From Baylisascaris procyonis (Eukaryota > Nematoda > Chromadorea > Rhabditida > Ascarididae): a DNA stretch of 64,000 nt. Positions 1 through 12,200 of the stretch are shown piece after piece. Under the pieces are notes generated by a model. It made no database searches and was not told the origin of the DNA. It saw nothing but the letters and a program-made list of their open reading frames with translations. Position numbers and translations under genes: made by a program. Where the stretch lies: assembly GCA_037389465.1 (NCBI GenBank), contig JAZARR010000193.1, positions 496,001 to 560,000 of the forward strand, given 5' to 3'. The stretch's first letter is position 1. Each line of letters begins with the position of its first letter.

Positions 1-110
1 TAGCGAATTGAGAAATTTAGCGATTTCAATTTAAGAATATCGAATTGTGAAATTTAATAAACTTCGTTTTAAGAATAGCCAATTAGAAAACTTGTCAATC
101 TTCAGTTGAT
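1..110. repeat. Degenerate 37-38 bp tandem repeat at left edge
   Basis: About three units, each beginning near GCGAATTGAGAAATTT or a variant and ending in TTTAAGAATA, follow one another at a 37-38 bp spacing. The array begins at the window edge and may extend leftwards. It has no coding potential. Confidence 0.55.
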
Positions 111-3100
111 TTCACCTTCCGTTGTTGGTTTCGATGTAAAAAATTTGACTGTTTTCTTTCGTCTATGCATTCGGCAAGAGTTGACATTGCCTAACCACAA
201 TTATGATCGATTTGAGAAATATAGCATTGAGAAATAGCTATCCCCCCCCCCCGAACTATGGTGCTTTGTTATTTCAAACCTTTCTTGGCCTAGTTCCTGA
301 GCTCTTGATCTAGTTCCTGAGCTATCTTGCTCGAGTTGTTCATCTCTTCGATAAACTGATCTGGTTCTTGATATGTCCTGATCTAGTTCCCCAACTATAA
401 GCTTTATTATTATTGTTTCTGTCACGAGTATTATCCCATGTCTTTACCTATAGCATTTGCTATCTTCTCTTCTTAATCACCTTGACCTTAGTGTCTCTCT
501 TTAGTGTTTTACCTTGATCGAGAGTATCTCATCATATGAAGTGAAATTCGATGTGAATGTTTGGTGATGTGATGATACCTTGTGAAAAGAGTATTCAAAG
601 TTATGACCTCGAAGAAATGACTGAAATTATTGTGAGGCCATTTCTCTTTTCTATTTCTTTTAGGAAACGAGCGTCAATAATTGTTGAATTCTTGAAAAGC
701 GCATCGCCGAAGAGTGACTTTTGGTTAGTGCTTCAATTTGAAGAAATTATAAAGGAAAAATTTTTCGACGATTTTTTTTTTTTGATAAATTTTATGAATC
801 GCCGAAAAATCCAATCAAAATTTTTCGCATTTTTTCCCATTTGTGTGGAAAAAATATTTGAGAAATGGAAGAAATTCTTTTCTGAATAATTTTTTTTCCA
901 TTTTTCTTGAATTTGTGTGCTACTGATATTAAACCGATATATGGTAGCTATAATCATTGGCGTTACGAAATGAGAGGGGGTTATGAAGCTCATCGATGGC
1001 ATATCCACCTAACTACTTTTTAATCTTTTTTAATCTGTTTTGATTCCTTTGAAATTATTAGTATGCATATATTTAGAACCATAAATATGCAAATTTCCGC
1101 TATTATTTATCATAATATGTTTTGTTATTGTATTGATTTCATTGCCTATAGATCCTGAATTTAAAATTTCAAACAATTTTTTTTCTGAATTCCTGAATTT
1201 TGAATTCGTGAATTTTTTTCCTGAATTTTTTTTTTTTTGAAAACAAAAAATGTTCCGTAAATAGATTTTTTTATTTTATTTATTCAATTTTCTCTTATTT
1301 TACTTGAATTCAGTTAATGAAGTATAAAATGTCTCTTTAATCAGCTTCAATTTGAAGGGAATTAGAAAATTGCGTGAATAATTTTCATATCAGACAGAAA
1401 ATGCATTAAAAATCAATATTTACTTTAAAATACAATGATTACTCTAAGTAGAGAAGATTCTCTTGCAAAATTAATAGTACTTAATAAAGTGGAATAGTTG
1501 ATATCAATAGGGGATTTGCAGTTGGAAATTTTCTCCCATTGAAATGGGAGAGGGCAAAAAAGAGATGTGTTTGCGATTGGTCTCAGAAATCTGAAAGATA
1601 AATACAGCTGGAATGCAATTGAAGTTTATACGATGAGTGATAGTTTTATACAAGAGGCACGAATATTTTCTATTTTTCATTAAATATAAATATATTCGAA
1701 AAAATTTTTACACTTTGGAATTTTTTTCTTTTATTCTCATAGATGATAAGAAAATTTTTCACCAAAAAAAACGTAAAAATATCCAATTGGTATTTACATT
1801 TTTTTCAATGATTTTTAAGGAGGATTTTTCACAATATGGGATAGAAAATTTTTGTATAACTTGTAAGATTCAATAAGTGCTAGATTTTTAGTAATTTCAA
1901 GGTTTTTTTTGAATTGTAATTTTTCAAATTTGACATAGTGTCTTTTTTTCGGCCAACCGTCCTTGAAAATAGGATCGTAAAAAGGTGACGGTAGGGTAGG
2001 TCTAAGAAAAGGAACGTTGAAAATATAGTAGCATAAGATGATACTGATCAATAACCGACGGATCTCCGGTTTCCGGAAATAAAGTTCAAACTTTTCTGAC
2101 GTGCTTAGCTGAAACGCAAATAGAGGACAGAAGGGCTGAATGTCTTCTTTTTTTTTTTTTGAAGGGGCCAAGTGTAACAAGAAGAGCAATGTCCGCCTGT
2201 TTTTAAGCGCTTTTTTTTCGAAAGTTTCTCGTAAGAACGCATTATGATGACGATATCTTCGTGCTTTTGTGCGTCTCTATCTCACTATGTGGAATTTTCA
2301 GCTCATAAAACCTGAGGTTATAGCCGTTAAAGTTAATAGCTTTCTAGGACATAGGATGAAATACTGACCCTCCTCCCCCATCCCCATTTTCGTTTTTGTT
2401 TATTATTTCCTAACGAAATATTAGCACTTAAAAAGTTCAGTAAAATTCAGAATTCCATTTTGTGCTATAGTCAAACGGCTGTTGCCTAAACGTTGAGTTG
2501 AAGTTTAGGATTTAGAGGACTAGCCGGTTGAGTTCAAAAGGAATTGCGAATTCATTTTCGGATGTTATTAGTTGTTAGGTCTAATAGAAGATCGGGGGAG
2601 GGAGTGCAAAAAGCACATATTGTGCCACTCTTTATCACATTCTTAGTTTTTTGGCCAACCGCTGTTTTGATATTTAAAAACTCTCATGTCAAAAAAGTTG
2701 CAGAGAAGAAATTAGCTGTATACAAAAGTGCGAAATTTCCAAGTCAAATTTTAGCGCATACCAGAATAAATTTCTGTAGAAAGTTTCTATAGTCAACACT
2801 TCCTGAGAAAAAACTCGTTTTATGCATTCTATTTTCAATATTTATGAAACTGTTGATGTAGTAAGTTGAATTGCAAAAAGCACAAATCGTAGTATTCAGC
2901 TTGATGCGCTTTCCTAGTTTTTTTTCCATCCAGCAGATGTATATTGGCTCAATAATTTCCGCAATTCTATTGCGATTAGGTGGTTTTCTTTTTTTCACGG
3001 AAACAGTCACCTTTTGGTATTACATTAATTTTTATTCAGCAGCTGTTGCTGCCATCTGTTAAATTATTTCCGTTGATTTTATAATTGTTGAATTTATTAA

Positions 3101-3387
3101 TATTGACTGTGTTGATTTTGATCTAGATCAGCACTATAAGATCGATCGCATAGAGAAATATTCATTATTCGATGGTAATTGTATATTTGTAGTCTATCAT
3201 ATAGAACAGTTAATTATCGATTTATTGATTGGCAACAATTTTGGAATAAGTGTAAATGCGGTAGAATTGGCACATCGTTGAGTCTGCTTGATATAGATAA
3301 GTAGATCATTAATAGATGGCAAGCATATTAGTGATCTGTGATACTAGCAGATCACGAGCTGATCAGGAAGGAAAATTTAATTGAATA
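111..3387. other. AT-rich non-genic stretch
   Basis: I see no supported gene here. The stretch holds a short C homopolymer at 241-250, many A and T homopolymer runs, and a short doubled segment near 290-335 built on CTAGTTCCTGAGCT. Open frames are short, AT-driven and resemble no protein I know. Two copies of an AAAAAGCACA-type motif lie at about 2605-2626 and 2874-2890. Confidence 0.5.
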
Positions 3388-3520
3388 TATCAAGGAATTA
3401 ACTCAAATATCCATTGGATTAATTGAAATATATTAAGGAATTCAACTAAAGTATCTTAAGGAATTGACTAAAATATTATTAAAGAATCGATTGAATTATA
3501 TTAACGAATTGACTATAGAA
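3388..3520. repeat. Degenerate 22-bp minisatellite, about six units
   Basis: Six consecutive units of 22-23 bp, variants of TTAAGGAATTGACTAAAATA, can be laid end to end from 3388. Divergence between units is considerable, so this is an old array. A GATC-rich patch sits immediately upstream (about 3310-3365). Confidence 0.6.
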
Positions 3521-6500
3521 TAGAAGATTTTCATAGTGTTTTATAGGGTTCACTCGATAAGTCAGTCAGTTGTCTCATTTCTTATTCATTCATATAGGTC
3601 GGTTTAGTCATTTCCTGTGCAACGATAGCACATACATCCATAATTGGCATTGTTTGCTATATTTTCTCTCTACTGCATATTTTAAGCACTAAAGTTGTCT
3701 ATAATGATTCAAAAAATGCACCTGCCGTTCTCTTCTATAAATCTGGAATAGGAAAAGAATGATATTTTATGTTTGTTTCTGTCTCATTTCTTGCATTTCT
3801 CGTCGCAAAGAGAGGAAAATACGAAGTAATTGTCGAAATTACATAAATTATAAACCTAATAAGTTTATTTCTGCATTTTTTTCTATTTTCTCAGCAAAAA
3901 AATAATCAAAGTTATTTTCCTGAAACTCGTAAAGTTGTATTTTAAATCTGAGTTGGCAAATCGACCAGACTAGGAGATGCAAAACTTTCTTTCGCAATAA
4001 AATTTTTTTGTCCCCTCTTTCTGTCTCCCTCTCTCCACATCCATTCTTCCACCTCTTCGCCTCCTTCTGCTGCTCCTCTTTTTTAGGGTCTTCCTGACGG
4101 CATTTCTACCTTGATATCGATTCACGTATGAGCATTTTTAAACAGGTAAATTTCCTGCTGCTTTTTTCCACAAATTTTGTTTTTTGCAAAGCATATGAAT
4201 ATTTGCTTCATCGGAAAGCTGATGCATTTCTAATAGGACTAAACGAAGCACTCAGAGATAACACTTCCGGAAAGACAATTGGAGGTTATAAGGAGGCAAA
4301 GGGGGGGGGGGGGTGATTGGTCATCGAAGTAATGGGCGAATGGGTCAGATCGAAGGTGGTCTGTAACGAGGCGAGGAATAAGGTGGATAATCGTTACTGA
4401 GCAAACAATGTGATGCAAGTGAGATGCATTAGCGATCTTTTACATAAAAATTGCTTTACAATACACAGAAATATTAAATTATAGTTGGGATGGTTACAAA
4501 TAACACATTTTGGGCTTTTTTCATCAAATTGAATGAAAACCAGCATAATATATTTCAAATTGCAATCTATGCATTCTAAGTTTCAAAAGAATTGCAATTC
4601 ATGCAGAAGCAAATGCGAAAAAACACAAAAAAAAAAAAACAAATGAGATATGTTTTACTTCCGCATTTTACAACGGAACAAAGCAAATAGATTGTTTGCA
4701 GTATAAACAAAGCATAAGAGAGGATTGCAAAAAAAATCAACTGGTCTATTCAATTGAGACGATAATCTGCAGAAAAAAAAATTGGTTTCAAATTTCCCGA
4801 GAGAAAAAACCGAAAATGATGAGAAAATCTAAAATTCCGGGTAATATTACCGTAATTCTCATAAAAAATCAATGAATGGATAGGGAATTTTTACCTGGGA
4901 ATATAGCACTATTTACATAAATGATACAGCTGAATGTTTTATTTGATGCACGTCAGTGGAATGTTGGAGGTGGGCAATAAACGATTGCTAATGGTTGAAT
5001 GATAAGCGATGAACATCAATCGCTAGCAAATGTTCTATAGCATGTGTAGATTGCGATTTATCAAGGGTTGTATCAGGTGCACAGCATACTTCACATAGAT
5101 GCTGCATGCTTGACATTTACATATAGCTTTATCTTATAGTTCCTTGCAGGTGTTACTGCATACATATAACAACAGCTAAGGCGTTTGTTCTTATTTATTT
5201 TAGCCCAATTAATATTTGAATTCTTATAATATTTTCTCTTCTTGTTGATTAGTTTTTTATGGGGATTATATTATGAAGAAATTATGGTTACTTTCAAATA
5301 TTTTTAATGCAAAAATCTGAAAATATCGCATTTTTTTGGAAACTTAAAGTTGCAGTAACAATTAGCGATCTTTCAAATACATAAAGATGTGTCGTTTTAT
5401 TGGATTCTATGATGATAGAGATGAGAACTATTGAGGTGGAATGTTACATAAATTGAGGATTATTTGTTTCCTCAAAAGTCACAACAATATGGAGATTAGT
5501 CCAAGAGGAACGTTTATTGAGAGGGCAGGGATTACTCCAGGTAATTCGGTAATTACAGTTAAGAATCCTTTAAGCGTGATTACTTACTAATCTTATCAGT
5601 AAGATAGAGACTTTCGCTCTTTTTGAATTTCATTTTGATTCATAATGTTAAACTGTGTGTTTGAGACTTACGAAACATCCTTTATTGTTAAGTCAGTTGA
5701 AAACTTTAGGCCTTTGCATTTCGATTGGGTTCATTTTAAATAATTGCCTGAATTTTTTTTTAAATCTCGTATGTCACAATTTGTAAGTTTTTTGGATAGG
5801 AGCGTTAATTTTTCAATTGGTCTTTCGCAAAGTTGAAAAATGCAGATTTTTTTCCCAGTGTGTTCAAATATGCCGATTGAAAATGCGCGATCATTCGAAT
5901 AGTAAAAGTCGTTATTTATGAGGGAAACGATTTCAGGTGTATAAGAGCTTTATTATTCCTTCTGGTAGGAAGTAAGCCAGCTATGTTTAGTTTCTTGAAC
6001 TTACCTCAATTTTTATACTTGAAAATCGATTTATCGAAATTTTAGCATAAAATTTCATAGGGGATCGAATTTATTGATTTATCTATGTTCTTTGATAGAA
6101 ACGAATAAATATGTAAGGAATCGATTAAAAAATTTGAAAATTATCGGAAAAATTTTCGAAGGAAACTTTTTCCAACTCCTCGTAAATAAGTTTATTTTTA
6201 TTGTGCTAATTTTTGTTTGCCTAATTCGTCCCTCTTGGCTCATTCAAATAATGGCCATATAATTAATCACAGAGAGATGATTTTTATAACGAGAGGAGAA
6301 AAGAATCCCTGAATATATTGTGGCAATTGGAAACTCATTAAACCAAAAGTTGAATCAATTATATTGTCTAAAAATGTAATATAAAACATCCTAAAGTTAT
6401 CCAATTTTTTCGAATGACGTCATTTTTTCCATTTCTATTCTCACTTTTTTCACTTCAGAAATGATAAAATAAAATTTCTATTCACTTTTAAAATGGAATA

Positions 6501-6844
6501 TTATATTCAACGATAAAGTATCTAATATAATATCTTCTATATAGTAGTTTGAAGTGGTGGTAACTTTAACTGAAATAAAAAGTTTAAAAGTAGTAACTTC
6601 CGCATTTTTATAATTTCGTAGAAATTTTGCTTTATAAGGGATCAATTTTTTATAAAGTGGATATTTGTTGGGTATTTTTATGTTTGAAGTTTTATATTCT
6701 TTTAGGGTTAAATTTCGATTTTTTTTTTGCTTTTTAGGTTTATTAAGGAACCTAAATATTCACTTACCATAAGGGGTAAATATTTACAATATATTGCGAT
6801 TAAGGTTGAAGGGAAATTATGCAAATAGTGCATTGCTGATTTGT
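3521..6844. other. AT-rich non-genic stretch
   Basis: No supported gene. A C/T-rich patch lies at about 4010-4085 and a G homopolymer at about 4301-4314. The remaining open frames are short and unrecognisable. Confidence 0.5.
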
Positions 6845-7045
6845 TCACCCCCTTACTCTCCGTTCAACCTCTCCTCCCTCTCTTCCTTCTCCCCTCTCAC
6901 CTCTTCATATCACTTCTTCTTTCCCTTTCCCTCTTCTTTCTTCCCCCTTACCCCCTCATATCCCTTCACCCTACCCTCTCCCTTCTTATTTATCCTCTCT
7001 CTTCATCCTTGCTCCATCTTCCTCTCTTTGCACTCCCCCTTTCTC
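6845..7045 (+). repeat. Long polypyrimidine tract
   Basis: About 200 nt of almost pure C and T on the + strand (runs of CCTCTC, TTCCC and CCCCCTTA), interrupted by few purines. Overlapping frames here are open only because of composition. Such tracts can form triplex DNA or act in promoters; no gene start is evident downstream. Confidence 0.7.
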
Positions 7046-8518
7046 AGCAAATGCTATGCGCGTGCCGCTCCTTTCCTCAGCTTCACACCGTATCATATTA
7101 TTATAAAGAAATCCTCACAAGTGCAGTAATGAAACTATTACCATTCAATAAGCGGAAGCAGTGGAAAAGATCAAAACGGTTTGTGTGGAGAGCAAAGCGT
7201 ATTGGTGCTGTGCAATAACGACGATCAATAAATACAGTGCGTCGATCAGTGTTCCGTTACTATTCAACCAACCAACCCAGTCGCTGTCTTTGTGCATTAG
7301 TGCCAGTCATGCTCGGTGTTCTGCATTTATACTTTCGAGTATCCACATAATGCCATCAAATTCATCACCTTTTATAAATTACCTGTTCTTATTTGTATTA
7401 GTTTTAGTTTTATTTGTATTTGTATATTTCATTGTTTCTCGATTTCAATGTTTAGATTGTGGCGTTTATTTTTAGTCGACATAGTTCTGATCGTCTTTGC
7501 TCAACGACTAAATATTAGTGATTGATCCACGAATTTTTGCCTTCTAATCTTTTTTCATCTTTAATTACCATGAGAAAATTTCCACCTTCATTGAACCTAT
7601 GTAGCACTCGTAATTTTTGATAAGCGCAGAATGTTTATATTCATTTTTGTGATTTTATTTTTTCACGAAAATGTTAAAGCTATAATTAATAATATTTCAT
7701 TAATAAATTGATTGTCAGTGATTATCAGCAATACTTTAGGCATTAAATTTATCGTTTATAATCAGTAAATCATTTTTATGGAATCAGTCGATGAATCGCT
7801 ATACTATAGTAAAATGATGATCGATTACTGTAAAGTATAAGTAAGCTTGAAAAGTTATTAGCAGAGAGGTGCAAATTAACGTTAAAATAGGTGGTAACAG
7901 GAAAGGTGATACTGTACAGCTTTGCCATTTCTTAATATGCCTTTGTTCCGTTACTAAATTAAGGGACCTATCGGTAGGCGTTTTTCATAATGGTTTTTCA
8001 GGCTCTTTTTTTTTTTAAAGAAGCAATTTTTCATCCATTCTTAAATAAGGGAGGAAAAAGAGGTGGGAGGGAGAGGGGAACGGGGATGGAAGATGAGAAC
8101 GAAGGTCAGAGGTCATATTTAGGCGGTTGAAACGGCGAACACAACCGATCAGCCCTTACTCTCCAGTCAGTTAGGCATGTATCATGCAAGCATTTTGAAT
8201 ACCAATTATATCTTCAATGGTAGATCGTTGTTTCGCTCACTTTGCCTACTGAAATTGCATCATTCGTTTCGAAGTACTTGAAACAATTGCAAACTGCCTA
8301 AACGATTTTTTTAAAATAAAATAACAAAATTTTTTATTTTATTTTTATTTTTTAAATATACTAATCGAATAAACATTTTAGCAAACAGTATATGAGTTTG
8401 AAAAGAATTAAATTGATATAATTAAATCGGATATAAGAAATAAATTCAGTATGAATCGATAGAAACGATTAGGAAAAAATATTTTCATTCCGTTAAAATT
8501 TCTCAAATTCTTCTCATA
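7046..8518. other. AT-rich non-genic stretch
   Basis: No supported gene. A purine-rich patch (GGGAGGAAAAAGAGG type) lies at about 8048-8105. Everything else is AT-rich single-copy-looking sequence with short chance frames. Confidence 0.45.
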
Positions 8519-8641
8519 TGACCTTAAGGTCATAGGTCATATGAGTCATATGACCTATGACCTTAAGGTCATAGGTCATAGAGTCATATGACCTATGGAC
8601 CTTAAGGTCATAGGTCATATGACTCATGTGGCCTATGACCT
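8519..8641. repeat. 39-bp palindromic tandem repeat carrying AGGTCA half-sites
   Basis: Three units at an exact 39-bp spacing, each nearly a perfect palindrome. The unit reads AGGTCATAGGTCA, a centre containing TGAGTCA, then TGACCTATGACCT. I count 11 perfect AGGTCA/TGACCT half-sites (8519, 8527, 8534, 8551, 8558, 8566, 8573, 8589, 8605, 8612 and 8636) plus two degenerate ones. Four adjacent pairs form DR1 spacing (one base between half-sites), the arrangement bound by HNF4/RXR-type nuclear receptors. TGAGTCA at 8542 and TGACTCA at 8620 match the AP-1 core. It may be a nuclear-receptor-responsive element or simply a cruciform-forming satellite. Confidence 0.75.
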
Positions 8642-9235
8642 TAAGCGAATATTAAACAAATTTTAATAGAACTCGTCTATCAATATTTGCACAATTTTTT
8701 TCTATTTAAAATGCTTTTCAAATTTCTTTTGAAAAATTTTCAATTGACTTCTTTTCCAATTCGAAGAGAATGGAAATTTTTTTTTCTGTTTCTAAGGTCA
8801 ATTAAAAGCTGGAATAATAACATGACATCGAGAATGCCGATATATAAATATAATGGGAATTGTTATTACTAGTTTTATTATTAGTATAATTATTGTTTTT
8901 CTTTTTATTATCATTGCTATTATCGATGTGGTTATTTTTTATTTTTTATTATTATATTTTATCCTATTCATTTCTATTTTTAGTTTTTTAAATTTTTATT
9001 TTCATTACTACTGTTACCAATATCATTGTTATCAATGCTAACATTATTAATGTTATTACTTTTATTGTTGATTTATGTTATATTATTTATAATATTTATG
9101 TATATATTGGATGATTATCAGTATTGTTGTTATAATCATTGTTATCATTATTATTTGTTGTCATTGTCGTTATTGCTTACAATATGGAAGTATAAAGGGT
9201 ATCAATAATATCACCGGAAAATATAAGTTTTTTTA
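8642..9235. other. Low-complexity TTA/TTG-rich tract
   Basis: From about 8860 to 9185 the + strand is dominated by irregular TTATTA, TTATTG and ATTGTTATC units. The resulting open frames translate to strings of I, L, F and Y and are composition artefacts. I see no gene. Confidence 0.5.
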
Positions 9236-12200
9236 TAAGTTTAAGTTCATGAGTATAAGTTTATAGGTCTAAATGTAAGTTTATTTGATAGGAAAATATG
9301 TTTCAAGGCGGAAAATATAGGTATATAGGTTATAATTGTTATCGCAATGAGCATATACTAAAACTGTCACTCAGAAACGAGTAGAATATTTCTGTATTTT
9401 TCAAATTTTTTTAAAAATTCACTTAGGTGAGTAATATTTTTAATTTTTTCTGATTGATATTTTTTAATTCAAATCCGAACAAATCACATTTTTCATAAAT
9501 TCTTGTCGATTCTCTTCGTCTATAAATAAAAAATCTCACATACATTGAGTTTAAAAAGGAACTTATATTAGAAATTATAATAAATTATAAAATACAAATT
9601 ATTGTCTATAAATTCGAGTTCGACTAAATTTTTCGTATTACCCTTTCAATTTTTTTTTCGCATTTGATTTGATTCATTCGAATTTATTGAGAAGAAAATT
9701 GCACGAATAAGATGACATACAAGAAGAAACCAGTCCTATTACTCGTTAACGATCATTGATGTTGCACTCAAATAAGCGATATTAAATTCTCTTTCCATTC
9801 AATCATTTCGAATTTTTTAACAGTTAATTTCTATCTGATCGAATTTAATTCCAGTCAATTCGATTTAATTATTTGCTATATGATATTAGGAAAATATTGT
9901 TTTTATTGAAATATGCAAATATATTTTATTATTTTTAAAATCTCAATTAATCTTTTTTTTCATTGTCTATTGAATGATTTATCGAACATATTAGCAACTT
10001 TAAATGTGGTGATTTAATGTTGCCTAATTTGGTCGTCTTTAAAATTCGATCGATTGAATCCATTATATGTTTTCTCTCTACTCGTTTCGATTTATTCGTT
10101 GGATTTCGTATGATGAATTGTCCACCAACGTTATATCGGTGAATTGTCCTAGAGCTAAGTTTAACTGCAGCTAAATAGCCAATGGTCAAAGTCGAATGGT
10201 CACTCCAATTCGACAAGTTGTTGTTTGCAACTTACTCCTAATTGTGAAATACTGAATTCATTAGGCTTCCTCATATAATTTAGATTTATTACTTAATTTT
10301 AGTTGATTAGTTTTACTTCATTTATACATAATCATAGCTAAATTAATTTTAATTCTTTTTTAATTGATACAAGAAAAGGTCGATTTTTTATTTTATGGAT
10401 CCTTCGTTTCAAGTGCATATATAAAATCGTAGGTGGTTTAAGCACATCGAATGTGCACTTTTTCTCTCATATATTTGTTGAGTGCCCTTAGATTCTTTCG
10501 TTGTGATGCTCACAAACTATCAGCTGTCGATGAGCTAGCAATTGCGTTATTTCTTTTTACCCCCCTCTATTATGCTGAACGTTTCGATGAGCTGATATAA
10601 ATGGGGTCTTATGAGCTCTTATGGATTTTATTCGTAGGTAATACACGGATTTTCATTAAACTCTTAGGAATCTATCGAAGCAATTCCCCGCTCAACTTTT
10701 TGAGTAAATATTTGCGAGTCTCTTATTGCTGATTTACTGGATTTTTTTTTATTGCTTGAAAAGAATTTGTTATAAAATTGAATATTATTTCCTTTTATAA
10801 TTTTCGTAATATTTTTTGAAGGCTCTTAATTTGCATAAACGTTTCTTTGCTTTTAAATATTCAAACAGGTTGATGAGTTAACGAATCTTTTTTTCTTAGC
10901 ATAAAATTGTTGTTTATAAAAAATTCCAACTCAATTCTAGTTGATTTATACGTAATGTAAGTACAGATAATTAGATTAGTAATTTAAAAATTTATATAAT
11001 TTAGAAAAATTTCATCCATTAGCACGACCTCAAATGAATGAAACAAGATGAAGTTTTGCCTTAGTTTTGCTTTTTTTTATTGCCAAACGTTTGCCAGGAA
11101 TGAAGAATTTCAGTTGAAATAACAGTTTTTGAAAAACATTTCCAATTCAACAGTTGTTTGCCTCAACTGCTAGCAACTGTCATTTACTGCGTAGATACTG
11201 CTCACTCTTTAAGCTAAACCTCCTACCTTCATTCGTTTCACTATGAAATTTAAAATACGTAAATTTCAAAATTTCCTCGTAGTAAATTTCGAAATATGCA
11301 AATTTCGTAATATTATTCTTGTTGAGAATTTCTGATCCATATCACTCAAGTGCGCATAGTTGAATAGTATAGAATGTGATTGTTGTGAATGGAATGTTTG
11401 ATTTGTTCTTGTTCTTTGAGCTTATGCTATCGATTTATCGTAATATTATTATTGTCAAACGGGTGGTAATATTGAAATGTCACAAATGTATATGTACATT
11501 ATAGAAGAAAGATTTAGAAAAGATTACTGTAATATTACTGTAGTATTCTCTATTTGTTTTTCGCTCTCACAGCTTATCATATGCATATGTATCTATCTCT
11601 ATGCGTCATATATTATTACATATAGCAAATGCACCTATCATTCCCTTTAAACTAACCAAATAGCAATTGGAAACGGCTTCTCTTCGTTCGACGTATCGAG
11701 GCTTATTCGTTGAGCGATCGCTCTAAGTGTATATTTTTTTTTTTGTTATCGTTCGCCGATATGACTGGCAGATGTATTTCGTTGAAAGCAATCTTGTGAT
11801 CGCGTACCGCCGACGCCAAGTTTTTTTTTCCGTGAAGATGGCTGAGAGGCTACTACCCTTCCCATCGACATTGAAAATGGTTGCTATACGGCGTAACCTT
11901 TATTATTCGGGCCGCTTGCTTATTCCATTGAACCTTTGTGCAAACGATAAAAAACCGTAGTTTTTTTTTTTTTTTTTTTTTTTTGAAAAGATTCAGTCAG
12001 AAAATTTGAATTATTCGAATTTTACCAGTAAATTACTACTTTTATGGGAAAATGGAGTTCGTACCAAAGTTGCAGATCCTATATAGCGTTTGTGGACTTC
12101 AGTAGAACTATAGCAATAATGACCTCAGTGATGTTGCCAGTACTGAGTTTGCCACAGAGGTCATGCTTTGCAGAGAGAACTTGAACAACTCATAGTTCTA

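Noticed and set aside
8687..9208. Three short + strand frames reading as hydrophobic I/L/F/Y strings
   Set aside because: They result from the TTA/TTG-rich low-complexity tract, not from membrane proteins.
9947..10216. 89-codon minus-strand frame
   Set aside because: It is the most protein-like of the short frames in this region, but I recognise no family and find no flanking exons.
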